Shown piece after piece: positions 32,901-44,653 of a DNA stretch of 64,000 bases. The notes beneath the pieces were generated by a model. That model worked only from the letters and a program-made list of their open reading frames with translations, searched no databases and was not told the origin of the DNA. Positions within the stretch are counted from its first letter, which is position 1; each line of letters starts with the position of its first letter. A program made the position numbers and the translations under genes. This stretch comes from Xylogone sp. PMI_703 (Eukaryota; Ascomycota; Leotiomycetes): contig JAJTUQ010000006.1 in the NCBI GenBank assembly GCA_021399445.1, positions 248,001 through 312,000 on the forward strand, written 5' to 3'.

Positions 32901-35355
32901 TCTATAAGGATCAGCTCATTCACATCAACCGCCTCTACTACTCCCAGCGCGTCAACACCTTCCTCAACCAAAAGACCGCCAAACCCTCCGCGCAGCAGAA
33001 ACCCTTCGGCGAAGACCCCTCTCGCGCTCTCAGCCTGAGCATCCGAAACCCAGGTCTCCTCGACTCCCTCGAGTTCGTCGACGATGCCAAATTCCCCACC
33101 CCCCTCGGCGACCGCGAACTCGAGGTCCAGATCAAAGCCACCGGTCTCAACTTCCGAGACGTCATGGTCGCTATGAGCGAAGTGGACGATGTGGCTCTCG
33201 GTCTGGAAGCCTCTGGTGTGGTCACCAGAGTAGGCAGTGACAATCCGCAGAACTTCCAGGTCGGGGACCGAGTCATGATCTTGAGCACCCTGACGGGATG
33301 CTTCCAGACGTACGCTCGCACGACGCAGGACCTAGCTGTCAAGATCCCAGATCATATGTCGTTCGAAGCGGCGGCTGCTATTCCCGTGACGTTCAGCACG
33401 GCGTATTACTGCTTGGTGGATATTGCGCGGCTGGGCAAGGGAGAGTCGATCCTTATCCATGCTGCGGCCGGAGGAGTGGGACAGGCTGCAATTATGCTCG
33501 CACAGTCGCTTGGTGCGGTGATCTATGTGACGGTGTCGTCTGAGGAGAAGAAGAGCCTTGTGATGGAGAAGTATGGCATTCCAGCTGAGAATATCTTCTC
33601 TAGTCGTGGCCTCTCGTTCGCTCAGGGGATCATGCGGGTGACCAAGGGCCGTGGCGTGGATGTTGTTCTCAACTCGCTCTCTGGCGAGGCTCTTCGGAGA
33701 TCATGGGATTGCATTGCGCCGTTTGGACGATTCGTGGAGATTGGTAAGAAGGATGTATATTCCAATGGCAAGCTTGATATGTTTTCTTTCTCCAAGAGCG
33801 CGACTTTTGCGGCTGTGGATCTGAATCTTGTGATTCATCTGGATCCTAAGACTGGTGGACGACTTCTGAGAGAGAGTTTGAAACTCTGGGAGGAGAATAC
33901 CGTGAAACTCACTTCTCCGCTGAATGTCTTTGGGTATGGCCAGATTGAAGAAGCTTTCAGACTCATGCAAGCCGGTAAGCATATCGGGAAGGTGGTCTTA
34001 AAAGCCAATGCGGAGGATATCGTCCCAGTAAGTGACCTACTACCGAAATAGGAAATTCTCCCGGCATATGCTTCGATTGCTTACACTACTAGGTCGTCCC
34101 CGCTATGGAACCTCCGTACATGTTCCGATCCGATGCATCTTATATTCTCCCCGGAGGACTTGGTGGTATCGGTCGAAGTACATCCAGATGGATGGTCTCG
34201 CGAGGCGCTAGAAGCCTCATTTTCATTAACAGAAGCGCAACATGGAACGAAAGCACCAGGCAGGCAGTCAACGAACTCCTAGCTGAGCTGAAGCAGAAAG
34301 GATGCACGGCAACAGTCTTCGAAGGAGATATCAGTAACAGAGAGATGCTGGAGAAGATCATCCAGGAGTGTAAAGATACCCTTCCTCCCATCAAGGGCTG
34401 CATTCACGGAGCTATGCAATTGAAGGTAATACCACTGCTCTCAAATACAATTAGACGCCTTAACTAACGTACCCCCCAGGACTCCGCATTCGAAAACATG
34501 ACCCTGGAGAACTTCAACGCCGCCCTCCTCCCCAAAGTCCAAGGCTCCTGGAACCTCCACGACCTCCTGCCCAAAGACATGGATTTCTTCGTCATGCTCT
34601 CCTCCGTAGCCGGCGTCCTCGGAAACAGAGGCCAATCCAACTATGCCGCCGGAAACAACTATCAGGATGCCCTGGCCTACCATCGCCGGTCACTAGGTCT
34701 GCCCGGCTACTCGCTCGACCTGGGCAACATCCTCTCCGTGGGCTTCATCGCCGAGAACAAGAACCTCTTCCAGGGCAACATGACCGCCATCACGCAGGAA
34801 GGCGTGCGCGAGGACGAGCTCCTCTCCGTGTTCGAGTACCACGTGAACCCAGGCCACTTATCTTCTTCACCTGTAGACTCCCAAGTCAGCATCGGTCTCG
34901 TCACGGCCGACACATTCAAGCGGAAAGGCATGCCCATTCCATCCTTCCTTAGCACGCCGCTCTTCACGCATCTCCGCTCGGAGAGCAACACCAACACCTC
35001 CGCGCTAGATGACGACTCCGGCGGACCATCCATCCAGTCCCTCCTGTCCACGGCGCCATCGCTCGACCACGCAGCGGGCTTCGTCGTCGAGGCCATCGTC
35101 AAGCGGCTGTCGACTACGCTGGCGATCCCCGCGGGGGATATTGATCCGGGCAAGCCGATACACTTCTACGGCGTGGACAGCCTGGTGGCGATGGAGTTCC
35201 GGAGCTGGTTTGCGAAGAGCATGGCGTGTGATATCCCGGTGTTGGATATCATGGGGAATGCGTCGATTTCGGTGTTGAGTAGGAGGATTGCGGGGCTGAG
35301 TAAGCATGTGAGTGCTGAGGCTAAGGGGGAGGGAGAGGGGGAGGGGAAGGAGTAG
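26920..35355 (+). CDS. Highly reducing type I polyketide synthase (KS-AT-DH-MT-ER-KR-ACP)
   Basis: This ten-exon gene encodes 2640 aa (26920-27204, 27272-27393, 27451-27473, 27529-27661, 27713-27851, 27902-28489, 28545-29154, 29214-34027, 34093-34425, 34480-35355). KS (about 40-460) has C213 in DTACSSS, H348 in EAHGTGT and H387 in NVGH. AT (about 590-900) has GHSSGE with S680. DH (about 995-1290) has H1027 and D1228. MT has the SAM motif [10 protein letters not shown] near 1510. ER (about 1915-2230) has [11 protein letters not shown] near 2050. KR has GGLGGIG at 2259 and Y2404. ACP has GVDSL with S2583. Every domain looks active, so a methylated, largely or fully reduced chain is expected. 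There is no thioesterase or release domain; the neighbouring FSH hydrolase fits that job. The exon 5 acceptor was chosen to restore [11 protein letters not shown]. Confidence 0.97.
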
Positions 35356-35695
35356 ATGAGAAGCTTCATTTATAGTTTTTGAATTTTTCCCCTGTTCTTC
35401 CTTTCAGAGTATATGATTGATATGAGACTATGATTAGAATTTTTGTGAGCGTGGATGTTTTTTATACATGGGATTTTGGACAAGATGGGAGTTTGCTTAT
35501 ACAGGTTCATATTTTCAGCTAGCAATATCATACACCTACATTTATATCTTGTACTTGTCTTTGATTCACCCAATCTTCCAATGCTAATGATACATAATGA
35601 TCAGTATAGCATTAAATATTATCATATATACATTAATTCTAGATCAAAATCATAGCTCCATCAAACATGAGACTACAGAAGTACGGAGCACGTAG
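35356..35695. other. Convergent intergenic region
   Basis: This 340 bp AT-rich stretch holds the 3' ends of the PKS and the DUF5672 gene. No gene is seen. Confidence 0.5.
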
Positions 35696-36722
35696 TCATA
35701 TATAAAACCCTTCCTTCAACAACCTCCACTCAGGACACCACTTCGTAATCTCCGTCAGATTATCTTTCTGCCACGTCGTAACCTGGTGATACCCTAGTGG
35801 ACTCTCATCCCATACGCTCTGCACTGCAAATCCGGCCGCTACCTCTATACTCGGTAGACGCGCACCTGGACTCCCATCCTGTCTCTTAGGAAGCTCAACC
35901 ATCTTCTTGTAAAACCACTGGTCCTCGACGACGATGGCGTCGGGTAACTGGCGCTCGGCGGTGAAGTTCGATGCCGCGATGATATCTAGCATCATGTTCC
36001 TGTTGCGCAGCGATAATCCGCCGTTGAAGCCCTCGCCCCAGAATCCTTGCAGAGGAGCACCAACGAAGTCGTACATCAGGAAGTCATCGGCTGTGCGCTG
36101 GCTCTTGCTGCAGAGAATGGAGTCGGCTTGGAAGAGTAGGACGTGGTCGGCGGGGCCCAGTTGCTCCCAGACCCATGGTGTGGTTAAGAAATCCGACACA
36201 GCAATGGAGTCAGCAAAGTGGACGTCTTCGCCGAGGGCAATGATGGAGATGTGGCCGGAGTTGACGAATCGTGCGAACGCAGCTGATTTGAAAGGTGGGA
36301 GCTGCAGCAGCGAGGGATCAGTGAAGAGAACGATGGGCCATTCGGGGCCAAGGACGATGGAGAAGTGCAGGATCAGAGGGATGAGGTTGTCCAAGGGCCG
36401 GTTCTCGATGATGGTCGCGACTTTGTTGCCTTTGATTGAGGCCTTCTGGGAGAGGGATACTTCGGCGAGGGGGGCATGTTGGTGGGTGAGTTCCGAGACA
36501 TCGTTGCTACGCTGTAGTCGCGCACTGGAATGGAAGAGGATGGCGAGAGAAACGAGAATGACGAAGGCCAGGATGTAGCGATTGGTGAGAGTAGAATCTG
36601 AAAAGTTGCAAGATTGTATGTGAGTACTTTTACTTTTTCAAGTTATTTACAGTAAAGTAGTCACAATGAGGGGCGAGGGGCATGCGAGGAGAGAAGAGAG
36701 ACCTACTGCTGTTCAGCGCCAT
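35696..36722 (-). CDS. DUF5672 type II membrane glycosyltransferase-like protein
   Basis: This two-exon gene encodes 305 aa (36707-36722, 35696-36597). A 16 nt first exon gives MALNS, and a membrane anchor (YILAFVILVSLAILF) follows soon after, the layout of a Golgi type II enzyme. The DUF5672 core is clear: VATIIENRPLDNLIPLILHF, LGPEWPIVLFT, VLLFQADSILC, DFVGAPL and GFNGGLSLRNR. The QADS box at the usual nucleotide-sugar/metal site and the later VVEDQWF suggest a glycosyltransferase, though biochemical data on the family are scarce as far as I know. It is convergent with the PKS and may belong to the cluster or simply border it. Confidence 0.85.
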
Positions 36723-37847
36723 TGCGACCACCGACTTCTATGCGCATTCACATCTGCTCATCTAGGGCGCATGGAGAAGAAGCTAGGAATCTCAATGCGA
36801 TCTTAGAAAGAGCGACAAAGGACAAGAAGCTGAAGAACGAGAGAAGATATGAAGAGATTCAAGAGAAGCAATAGAGGAGAGAGATCAACAGGTGAAGTCG
36901 CAATCTGCCTTCAACCCTCGATCGCCCCGCTATTCATCCAAGGTCGCAATTAAACATTTGCCAAGAGCAGCGGATTGTCCAATCGCCATACCGATAACTC
37001 CAACAAGAAGGGATTCCCCTTTATTAACTAGCTAACAAACAGGCTGAAAGAGGGAAAGGTGGAAGGTGGACGAGAAGCCAAATATGGGGCTCTCCGCCTT
37101 GGCTTGTTACTTCGGAGCCAAGGCATTCTCGACCTCTTTTCTCGCATGTGAAATCCCATCGTCTCGGATCCTCCCTAATAAGGAAGAGGTTGATGAGTTA
37201 TCAATTGCTTAACTTAGATCTCTGAATAGATGGAGTCTGTTGGTTTGTTTACCTCTTGCAAGTATTGTTTACACGCGCATCCGGTACCATAATCTGATTA
37301 TTGTGGGTTTGCGCGGTCGATCCGAATTTGCGATGCGGATTTGCGTCATTGACAGCTGCTTACTGGTACTTGCATAAAACGCATAAGTGGTTGCATAAGT
37401 ACACAAACCGCCAGAATATCATATAATATGGTTGTTTATCTACCTTAATTATACATTATTTTCTTTTGCACACTGGCAGAAGACCCACCATCGCAATCCC
37501 ACCATTTCTATGTTTGCAATGTCTACCATAAATATTATGGCAGTTTCTACTTCAACTCGTAAGGCCAATATGTGTAGCCACGAGACTGACGAGGCTGCTG
37601 AGGCTGAGGCTGTACAGTATAGTGCAAGGCGGAACGGCAACTACTGGGCGATGATTGAGATTCCCTTATCAGCCGTCTTCTTAACTTGCATTTAATAGTT
37701 CGCTGTTGCAGTGCTGTGGCCTAAGCCTCCATTGTCTTCATTTTCATTTAATCTCATTCTTTGACAGCATGCATACAAAAGCTTGCTCGTCCCTTCGCAG
37801 CTAGAACTTATCCAGGATATCGGATCTTAAGAGCGTGGAACTTCCAG
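36723..37847. other. Divergent intergenic region, no gene seen
   Basis: This 1.1 kb stretch contains the promoters of the DUF5672 and HET genes. Open frames at 37432-37695 on both strands lack family features and are not called. Confidence 0.5.
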
Positions 37848-39992
37848 ATGGAGCCGACGCACCTGTGCGATTACTGTCGTGCGATTATTGACTGGCGCTG
37901 GAAGTCGTGCGGGACTCCGACAGCTTTGGGTTACGACCTTATCAACCCGGACATCGAGGATCTATACCTGGAGCACCACGAATCCTGGGTTGATCTGGAA
38001 GAGTGCGGTGCAAATTGTGCTCTGTGTAACTTGCTTAGAGTTGGCTATGAACGATTTGTAACAACGGACTCGTTTGGGAAGCAAGTTGGTAGTATCAACG
38101 CAAGCGGCAGATTCTACTTGTTCCTTCTTTCTAACACACATTGGGCATTTGGGATTGATCAGCCTAGTGAATATTTCGAAGGTTTCTCCCTTCGCCGGCA
38201 ATGTACGGTACGCGAAGATCAGCGTATCTTTCCCGGTGACTGTTTCGCTGGACCTTTCTTCCAAATTATGGCTCCTGCTGGTAAGTGAAAATCTCATCTA
38301 TGGAGCCCGAGAGCTCAAGAAACGCTCAACAATATAGACTCTTTCCCCCTAAAAACTGTTAGCAGGCCACAAAGTGCGAGACCGGATTTGAATCTTGCAT
38401 TGCAGTGGGTTGCGGATTGCATCGATGGCCATCCAGGCTGTAAACCAGCACACGTCAATTTTAGTCCTCCGACAAGAATCCTAGAAATAATTCCGGATGA
38501 AGATTCTGAGAAATACGATCTGAAACTCCTGGAGAAGTTTGACCCTGCCGAGCCATATGTTGCGCTCAGCCACTGCTGGGGCGAGTATCAGTCACATCCG
38601 TTACAGACCACAAAGCAGAGTCTTCCAGCCCATCTTAGCAGGATCCCATTTGAGAAGCTTCCAAAATCATTCCAAGATGCCACCACAGTGGCTTCACGTC
38701 TAGGTGTAAGAAGGCTCTGGATCGACTCTCTATGTATCATTCAGGATGATATAGCGGACTGGGAAAAGGAGTGTCCACTTATGGCAGACATCTATTCCAG
38801 AGCTCTAGTTACCATAGCAGCATCCGACGCAGCCAATTCCAATGCAGGATTTCTCGGTGAATATCCTTCTAGCCTACGTTGCAATATCGGCGGTTTGATC
38901 CAAATCCGGTGTATCCCTACATTCATTACATCGCCCGTTGCTCACAACGAGGAGAGCATTTTGTCAGGCCGAGGATGGGCACTCCAGGAGGCAATTTTCT
39001 CCCCCCGGTTCCTCTCCTTCAAGAGAGAGCGTTTGCAGTGGCACTGTACTAAAGAGTCACGATCCGATGATATACTGATGCCGTACTGGTCAAAATTCGA
39101 CACTCGGAGAGCGGAGAGACCAACAATTGCTAAGCTTTTAACCTGGGACGAACGTCGCGTGTATGAATCATGGCGAGACATTGTCACAAACTTTTCTCAG
39201 ACGAAGCTCACCAAGCCGACTGACAAGCTGCCAGCTCTATCTGGGCTAGCGAAGGCTATTTGCAATTCCCTTGGCGATAGATATGCGGCCGGTGTCTTCC
39301 TCAAAGATGTGCACAACATGTTGTGCTGGACATTTTACCAGCCTAATGAGTGGAGGAAGTGCTCTGAGAACGAAGAGCCATCTCTGGGCTCTGAGCCCAT
39401 GGCCTACCGCGCTCCATCCTGGTCATGGGCTTCAACCGACGGAGAACTAGAATTCTACAGCCATATTTATTTTCGCGACTTCGAAATTCTCGACTGCCAG
39501 GCTGCGTCAGCGGGTCACGATCCATTTGGAGAAGTAACCACTGGGTTTATTCGCGGTCGGGGCCTCCTCAAACGGCTTGCACTGGGAAACTTCTGCTTTA
39601 GAACGGAAACTTGGGGATTCGGCAAGATATATCTGGACCATGCCTCTGACCAGGCATACTACGATACTTGCAAGAAGCAGTCAGAACTTCGGCCAATCAT
39701 CTTGCTGCTTCTGGGATACGACAAATACGAGACTCGAATCATGAAAGGCGATTATACGTATTCTCTTCACGACCCGAGACGGCGGAAATACTGGAGACAG
39801 AGCGATGCCATTCCTGAGGATCAGGAGGGTGGTGAGAGTATATGGCAGCGTCGTTGGGTTGCACTCGTGCTCGGGATGATGCCTGAGAAGGGGCCAGATT
39901 GCTTCTGTCGAATTGGCCTAGCCACCGGAGAGGATTGCAAAGGGGGAGAGTGGTTTGACGGTTGTGTGAGAGAGACTATAACTCTGTTTTGA
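37848..39992 (+). CDS. HET-domain protein (heterokaryon incompatibility)
   Basis: This two-exon gene encodes 695 aa (37848-38280, 38338-39992). The acceptor at AG 38336-38337 keeps frame and yields PAGDSFPLKTV. The N-terminus has paired cysteines (CDYC, then CGANCALC) that may bind zinc. The HET domain starts at about residue 218 with YVALSHCWG and continues through LPKSFQDATTVASRLGVRRLWIDSLCIIQDD and ADIYSRALVTIAASDA. Later blocks such as GRGWALQEAIFSPRFLSF and RAPSWSWAS are standard for this architecture. Overexpressed HET domains trigger cell death after non-self fusion. No repeat or NACHT region is attached. The start is placed at ATG 37848 because the upstream frame has no ATG. Confidence 0.92.
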
Positions 39993-40520
39993 GCATACTT
40001 TGGGTTCTTCGGGGAAGTTGACAGCAGACCACTTTATATACCGGCAGTTTTGCACTTATGCACACACTTATGCGATTTATGCAAGCACTGGCCATTCTAT
40101 GACGCAAATTCGGCGCAAACCCGCATTAAACAGATTAAGGTACCGGATGTGCGTGTAAACAATACGTCTAAAGGAGGGGACTGTAATTACTGTCTTGATA
40201 GTTGGGTTAGCACGGACCATAACGTTCTACAGGCCTTACAGTGAGTGTGGTGCCCGAAGCTCACTATAATTATAGCTTGTTATAGGGCTTTGATACCTGT
40301 AGTTATAGGGTTACTTGGGTTGGTTTTCTTTGTTCATAGGAGCTCTGTTTTAAGTTTAGCGTGGAAGTGAGTCAAGTCACAGCCTTGTTTCTTTCACCTC
40401 TAAGAGTCATAATAACTGTCAGAACGCAGGTATATAGCAGTATAAGCAGCCAGGCAACTGGAGATTACCTTCTGCTCTGACAATAATACTTGACAAAATA
40501 AGAGAAATCAGGGGTTGAAA
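39993..40520. other. Intergenic region before the decayed synthetase
   Basis: This 528 bp stretch has no credible gene. It may contain remnants of the lost promoter of the arginyl-tRNA synthetase copy. Confidence 0.45.
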
Positions 40521-42597
40521 CTGGCGACGCCCGAAGTAGAAGCTGAACTCTCTAGCAAGTTGACGGAACTAAGGAACGGAGATCCTCTACCAGTCTATAA
40601 TGACGCCGTTCCTTATATTAATCCTGTCGACATCTTTCGCAGTGCCATCACTGAGGAATTGGCGAAAATCAGCGTGGTAGACGCCAGCATCATTTACCCT
40701 GCGCTCGAGCGGACAAGCACCCTTGACAAAGGTGATTTGATTCTTGCAGTCCCTCGATTACGAGTCAAAGGACCACCCGCGGAAATAGCTAGTGACTGGG
40801 CGGCTGTGGTAAGAAAATTATTAAATTTCATTCTAGGTAGATAGCTAAGCCGGTTATAGTTCTCACCAAGTGCTCTAATCAAGCCCCCCGTGGCCACCGG
40901 TACATTTCTGCGATTCGATTATAACCCAGAGAATCTTCCCAAGATCGTCCTTACTCTGATCTTAAAACTTGGTCCTCGTTATGGCCTCGATGATAGGAGC
41001 AGTCTCGTCTCCTCTTCATCAACCGCTGTAGCTAGGAAAAAGACTGTTATTGAATTCTCGAGTCCTAATATAGCCAAACAATTTCATGCAGGCCACCTTC
41101 GAAGTACAATCATCGGAGGATTCCTTGCGAATCTTTATGAAGGTGCTGGTTGGGAAACCATTAGAATGAACTACTTGGGTGACTGGGGCAGGCAGTACGG
41201 CCTTCTTGCAGTTGGCTGGAAAAGTATGGCGATCAGAAGGCCTTTGATGCTGATCCAATTGGACATCTCTTTGATATATATGTCAAGATCAGTGCCGATT
41301 TTCAGCCGGAAGAGGATGAATTTAAAGCTGCCGGAAAGCGTGTAGAGGATACGGCTGTTTTGGAGAGCCAGGGTTTACTTGGAGAGGCCAAGGCATATTT
41401 CAAGCGAATGGAAGATGGAGATGAGGAAGCGTTGGCTTTGTGGGGAAAATTCAGGGAGATCAGTATTGAGAAATACAAAAAGACATACGCGCGCCTTAAT
41501 ATTCATTTCACGGATTACTCTGGAGAATCTACTGTCAAAAAGGAGACTATGGAATTGGCGGAGTGAATCTTACTTGAGAAAGGGATTGCTGTGCAAGACA
41601 ATGGTGCTGTACTAATCGATTTTGCAAAGTATAGTGCGAAAAACCTAGGTGTTGCATTGATTCGGAACCCGAAACGGCACTTCCAACTACCTGCTTAGAG
41701 ATCTTGGAGCAGCCATCCAAAGAATGCAGACCTATGACATGGACAAAATGATATACGTAGTTATGAGTGAGCAAGAAGCCCATTTACAACGATTATTCAA
41801 GATATTAGATTTGATGGGCGGAGAATATTCGAAATTGTCTAAGAAGATGCAGCATGTAACATTTGGAAAGGTAAAGTTGTTAAATGTCAAATAATGAAAC
41901 TTACTTGCTGACTACTAATGCTATCAGGTTATGGGAATGTCTACGCGTCGTGGAACTGTTAAGTTCCTTGACGATATTCTCAATGATGTTGGTGAAGCTA
42001 TGCACGCGGTTATGCGTCATAATGAAGCCAAATATCAACAAGTGGACGACCCCGATAAAGTTGCGGATACCCTCGGAATATCTGCCGTTATGGTACAGGA
42101 CATGTCTGGAAAACGTATCAACAACTACCCATTTAATCTTGAACGGATGACCTCGTTTGAGGGCGATACGGGACCTTACCTACAGTACGCCCACGCCAGA
42201 CTCTGCTCTATTCAACGAAAGGCCGGCCTTACCCGTGATCAACTTTTACAAGCCGACTTCTCTTTGTTGAGTGAGCCTCATGCTGTTGATTTAGTTCGCA
42301 TTCTAGCTCAATATCCAGATGTCGTGGGCCATACTTTCAAGACTCTCGAACCCACGACCATTCTCACTTATCTTTTTCGCCTTACTCATCAGCTGAGTTC
42401 AAGTTATGACATTTTGAGGGTGATAGGGGCCCCAGAAGGCATGGCGACAACTATCGCTCGTGCTGCGCTTTATGAGGCGGCTAGGCAGACAATCTACTGT
42501 GGAATGACCTTGCTAGGGTTGAGTCCTGTTGAGAGGTAAGCTTTTATTTCGCCGGCGTTCCAAGTTAGACACTGATCATGGTTTGACTAGAATGTGA
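40521..42597 (+). pseudogene. Arginyl-tRNA synthetase pseudogene
   Basis: Homology to eukaryotic ArgRS runs through the whole stretch: the N-terminal add-on domain, [21 protein letters not shown] (HIGH region), [22 protein letters not shown] (KMSKS region), RINNYPF, and the anticodon-binding end EAARQTIYCGM. Introns at 40809-40859, 41871-41927 and 42536-42590 are intact. The frame is broken four ways. The expected ATG is CTG at 40521. One base is missing in GGCTGGAAAAG at about 41218. There is an in-frame TGA at 41564-41566. One extra base sits in AACCCGAAACGG at about 41667-41671. The copy is therefore almost surely dead, and a working gene must exist elsewhere. Sequencing error could explain single indels but not all four lesions. 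Confidence 0.88.
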
Positions 42598-43226
42598 TAC
42601 TTGGTTATCGTATCATGAGAGATTTATTTTTCCGGTTGCATTATGGTAACCGGCTGCCCTTTACTGCGGGACGACTACAGGAGTTGTGGAAAATTATTAT
42701 GAATTATGAATAGACTGATTGTGGTCTCCTCATCTGGTCTGAACCACAGTCTCTTTTTAGACTAATAGCATGTCACGTAATTGACGGTAACTAGTCATAG
42801 CTCTAAGAGCTAACGGCCGGTTAAATGGAAGAGTTTCACAGTTTCACCCCCTATGTACTGCATATCATTAAGGCTGGAAGCGAATAGAGTCTCTGTACCA
42901 TACAGTTCATATGTGTAGTAGCTTGACCAATAATGTGTTCTTACTTCTGAGGTAGCATGAGATAGGCCTTAGTTAATGAAAAATATATATTTATATATAT
43001 ATATATATATTTAAGTTATGAGAGGTAGAGAAGATCATGGAAGGAGCATGGAGTGGGGATGTATAGTGCTGACTGGAGAAATGCTTCTGTGCTTCTTTAT
43101 TATGAATAAGTTTGTATCATTTCTTATAGCTTGCACAGAATTCTGTGAGCTGGCAAGAGTAGCTGTTAACTGACATAAAAGATACCGTCCACCCCAGGGC
43201 GACGAGAAACCCGATACCTCGAAAGC
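42598..43226. other. Intergenic region with AT microsatellite
   Basis: This 629 bp stretch has no gene. It carries an AT-dinucleotide run, listed separately. Confidence 0.5.
42981..43012. repeat. (AT)n microsatellite
   Basis: About 30 bases of alternating A and T, interrupted once by TTT, are seen directly in the sequence. Length variation between strains is expected. Confidence 0.8.
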
Positions 43227-43760
43227 TTAAGAAATCTGCCCCTCAGTGCTCCTCTGATAATTCATTAGCCGCCTCAAATCATATTCGCTCTCGTTCTCCA
43301 TGCTCCAAACCGGCATCCCAATCTTCTCTTCCAAATACTCCGGCCACCCTTTCGCAAACATCCCGACAAGCTCCATCTTCCTAGAGACCTTCAGTCTTCC
43401 CAGAGCCTTTACAAAACCCACATCCCTCCCAGCTCCGGAATGATGACCTTCTTCATCGAGAAACACATATACGTATTCCAGATTAGTCGCTTCATCCGCG
43501 AGTTTGTTTAGAAGTTTACGCCATTCAGGACCAGAGCTGTACCCATCTGCTCTGTCGCCCAACCACCCGACCCCAGTTTTCTTGTACACAGCATGAGGGC
43601 AAATCCGGAGGGATCTGAGATCGGAGGTTTTTTGAGGGCCTAAATTGTGGAGAAAGATCAGAAACTGGGTGGCGTTGCGGACAAGCCAGTGGGCATTTTG
43701 AATCTCCAACGATGGGAGTAGGTGGGAGGTGCTGGTAAGAAACTGGGGTTTTTGAGACAT
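43227..43760 (-). CDS. Conserved-looking hypothetical protein, 177 aa
   Basis: This single-exon frame encodes 177 aa starting MSQKPQFLTS. It has well-spaced hydrophobic positions and a stretch WRKLLNKLADEATNLEYVYVFLDEE followed by GRDVGFVKALGRLKVSRKMELVGMFAKGWPEYLEEKIG. This looks like the leucine-rich, F-box-less small proteins that are common and unnamed in Pezizomycotina. No catalytic motif, signal peptide or membrane segment is visible. The codon pattern and the absence of shadow competition favour a real gene. The function is unknown. Confidence 0.6.
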   Translation of the reverse strand: MSQKPQFLTSTSHLLPSLEIQNAHWLVRNATQFLIFLHNLGPQKTSDLRSLRICPHAVYKKTGVGWLGDRADGYSSGPEWRKLLNKLADEATNLEYVYVFLDEEGHHSGAGRDVGFVKALGRLKVSRKMELVGMFAKGWPEYLEEKIGMPVWSMENESEYDLRRLMNYQRSTEGQIS

Positions 43761-44653
43761 GGGAAAGTCTGGAGTTGCACAGAGGAAATAAATCTGAGGA
43801 TATATGTATATGTATATAGTTCGGGGTATTTCTCGAGGACATCGCCAGAGCTACTGTAACGGGCCGTTGCATGCGACCCCGCGCGGGTTTGTCATCCGGA
43901 CCGGCCAGCCGCAACCTATTCGCTTTCCCACCAATTCGTTCGATCTAGCAGATGTATGTGTAGTCATGGACCAAGAGAGATTGGCGAGAGCCCTGCTGTA
44001 TCTACTGTATCGGGCATGTTATTTATCATAATAGTATTAAACGCTTTTCGAGGGTGTCGATAGAGTAAGATATTATTTGCCATGAGCCCTGTGTTCTTTC
44101 GAATGTGGTTTATGTGCATGATGATGTAGAGCAGCGAAAGGGACTTTACTACGTTTCTCTGGCTTAACAATGTAGGGAGGCATCCGCCTGACTATATCGA
44201 ATCTCCTACTTGCAGTAAAAGAAGAAAATGGCGTCATGACCAAAAGAAAATAAAATTTTTGAGTTGGATACATGGGTTTGTCAAGTGTAATCTAAACGTA
44301 TATTAGCTGAAGCTATATGGAGATAAGAAGCTTGTGATCGTTTTAGTATTAAAGATGCAGTTTATCATAAACCAATCCAACGATGTTTACTATCCCCGCA
44401 GATCAGTATTACCGAATTAACCTATAACCTATAAATATGAAGTGATAATACCACATTTTCCGCTATGGTAAATGAATATGCCATAACTAACACCGAAAAC
44501 ATTCCCATGGTATGATAATTTATGATAATAACATAAAAAGCAATGACATCTCCCCATCTAAACCCGAGCCACACGTTTTCTTAACTTGTTCCTTTCCTGA
44601 TTCTCTCAGCTATAATTACAATACAAGCCCCAATTATTCAATCACTCCCTGCC
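43761..44653. other. Intergenic region, no gene seen
   Basis: This 893 bp AT-rich stretch has the promoter of the hypothetical gene on its left and the 3' end of the mucin-like membrane gene on its right. Small open frames on both strands are not supported. Confidence 0.45.

Noticed and set aside
37432..37695. 87-codon frame upstream of the second HET gene
   Set aside because: Low-complexity composition, no family features, equally open on the other strand.
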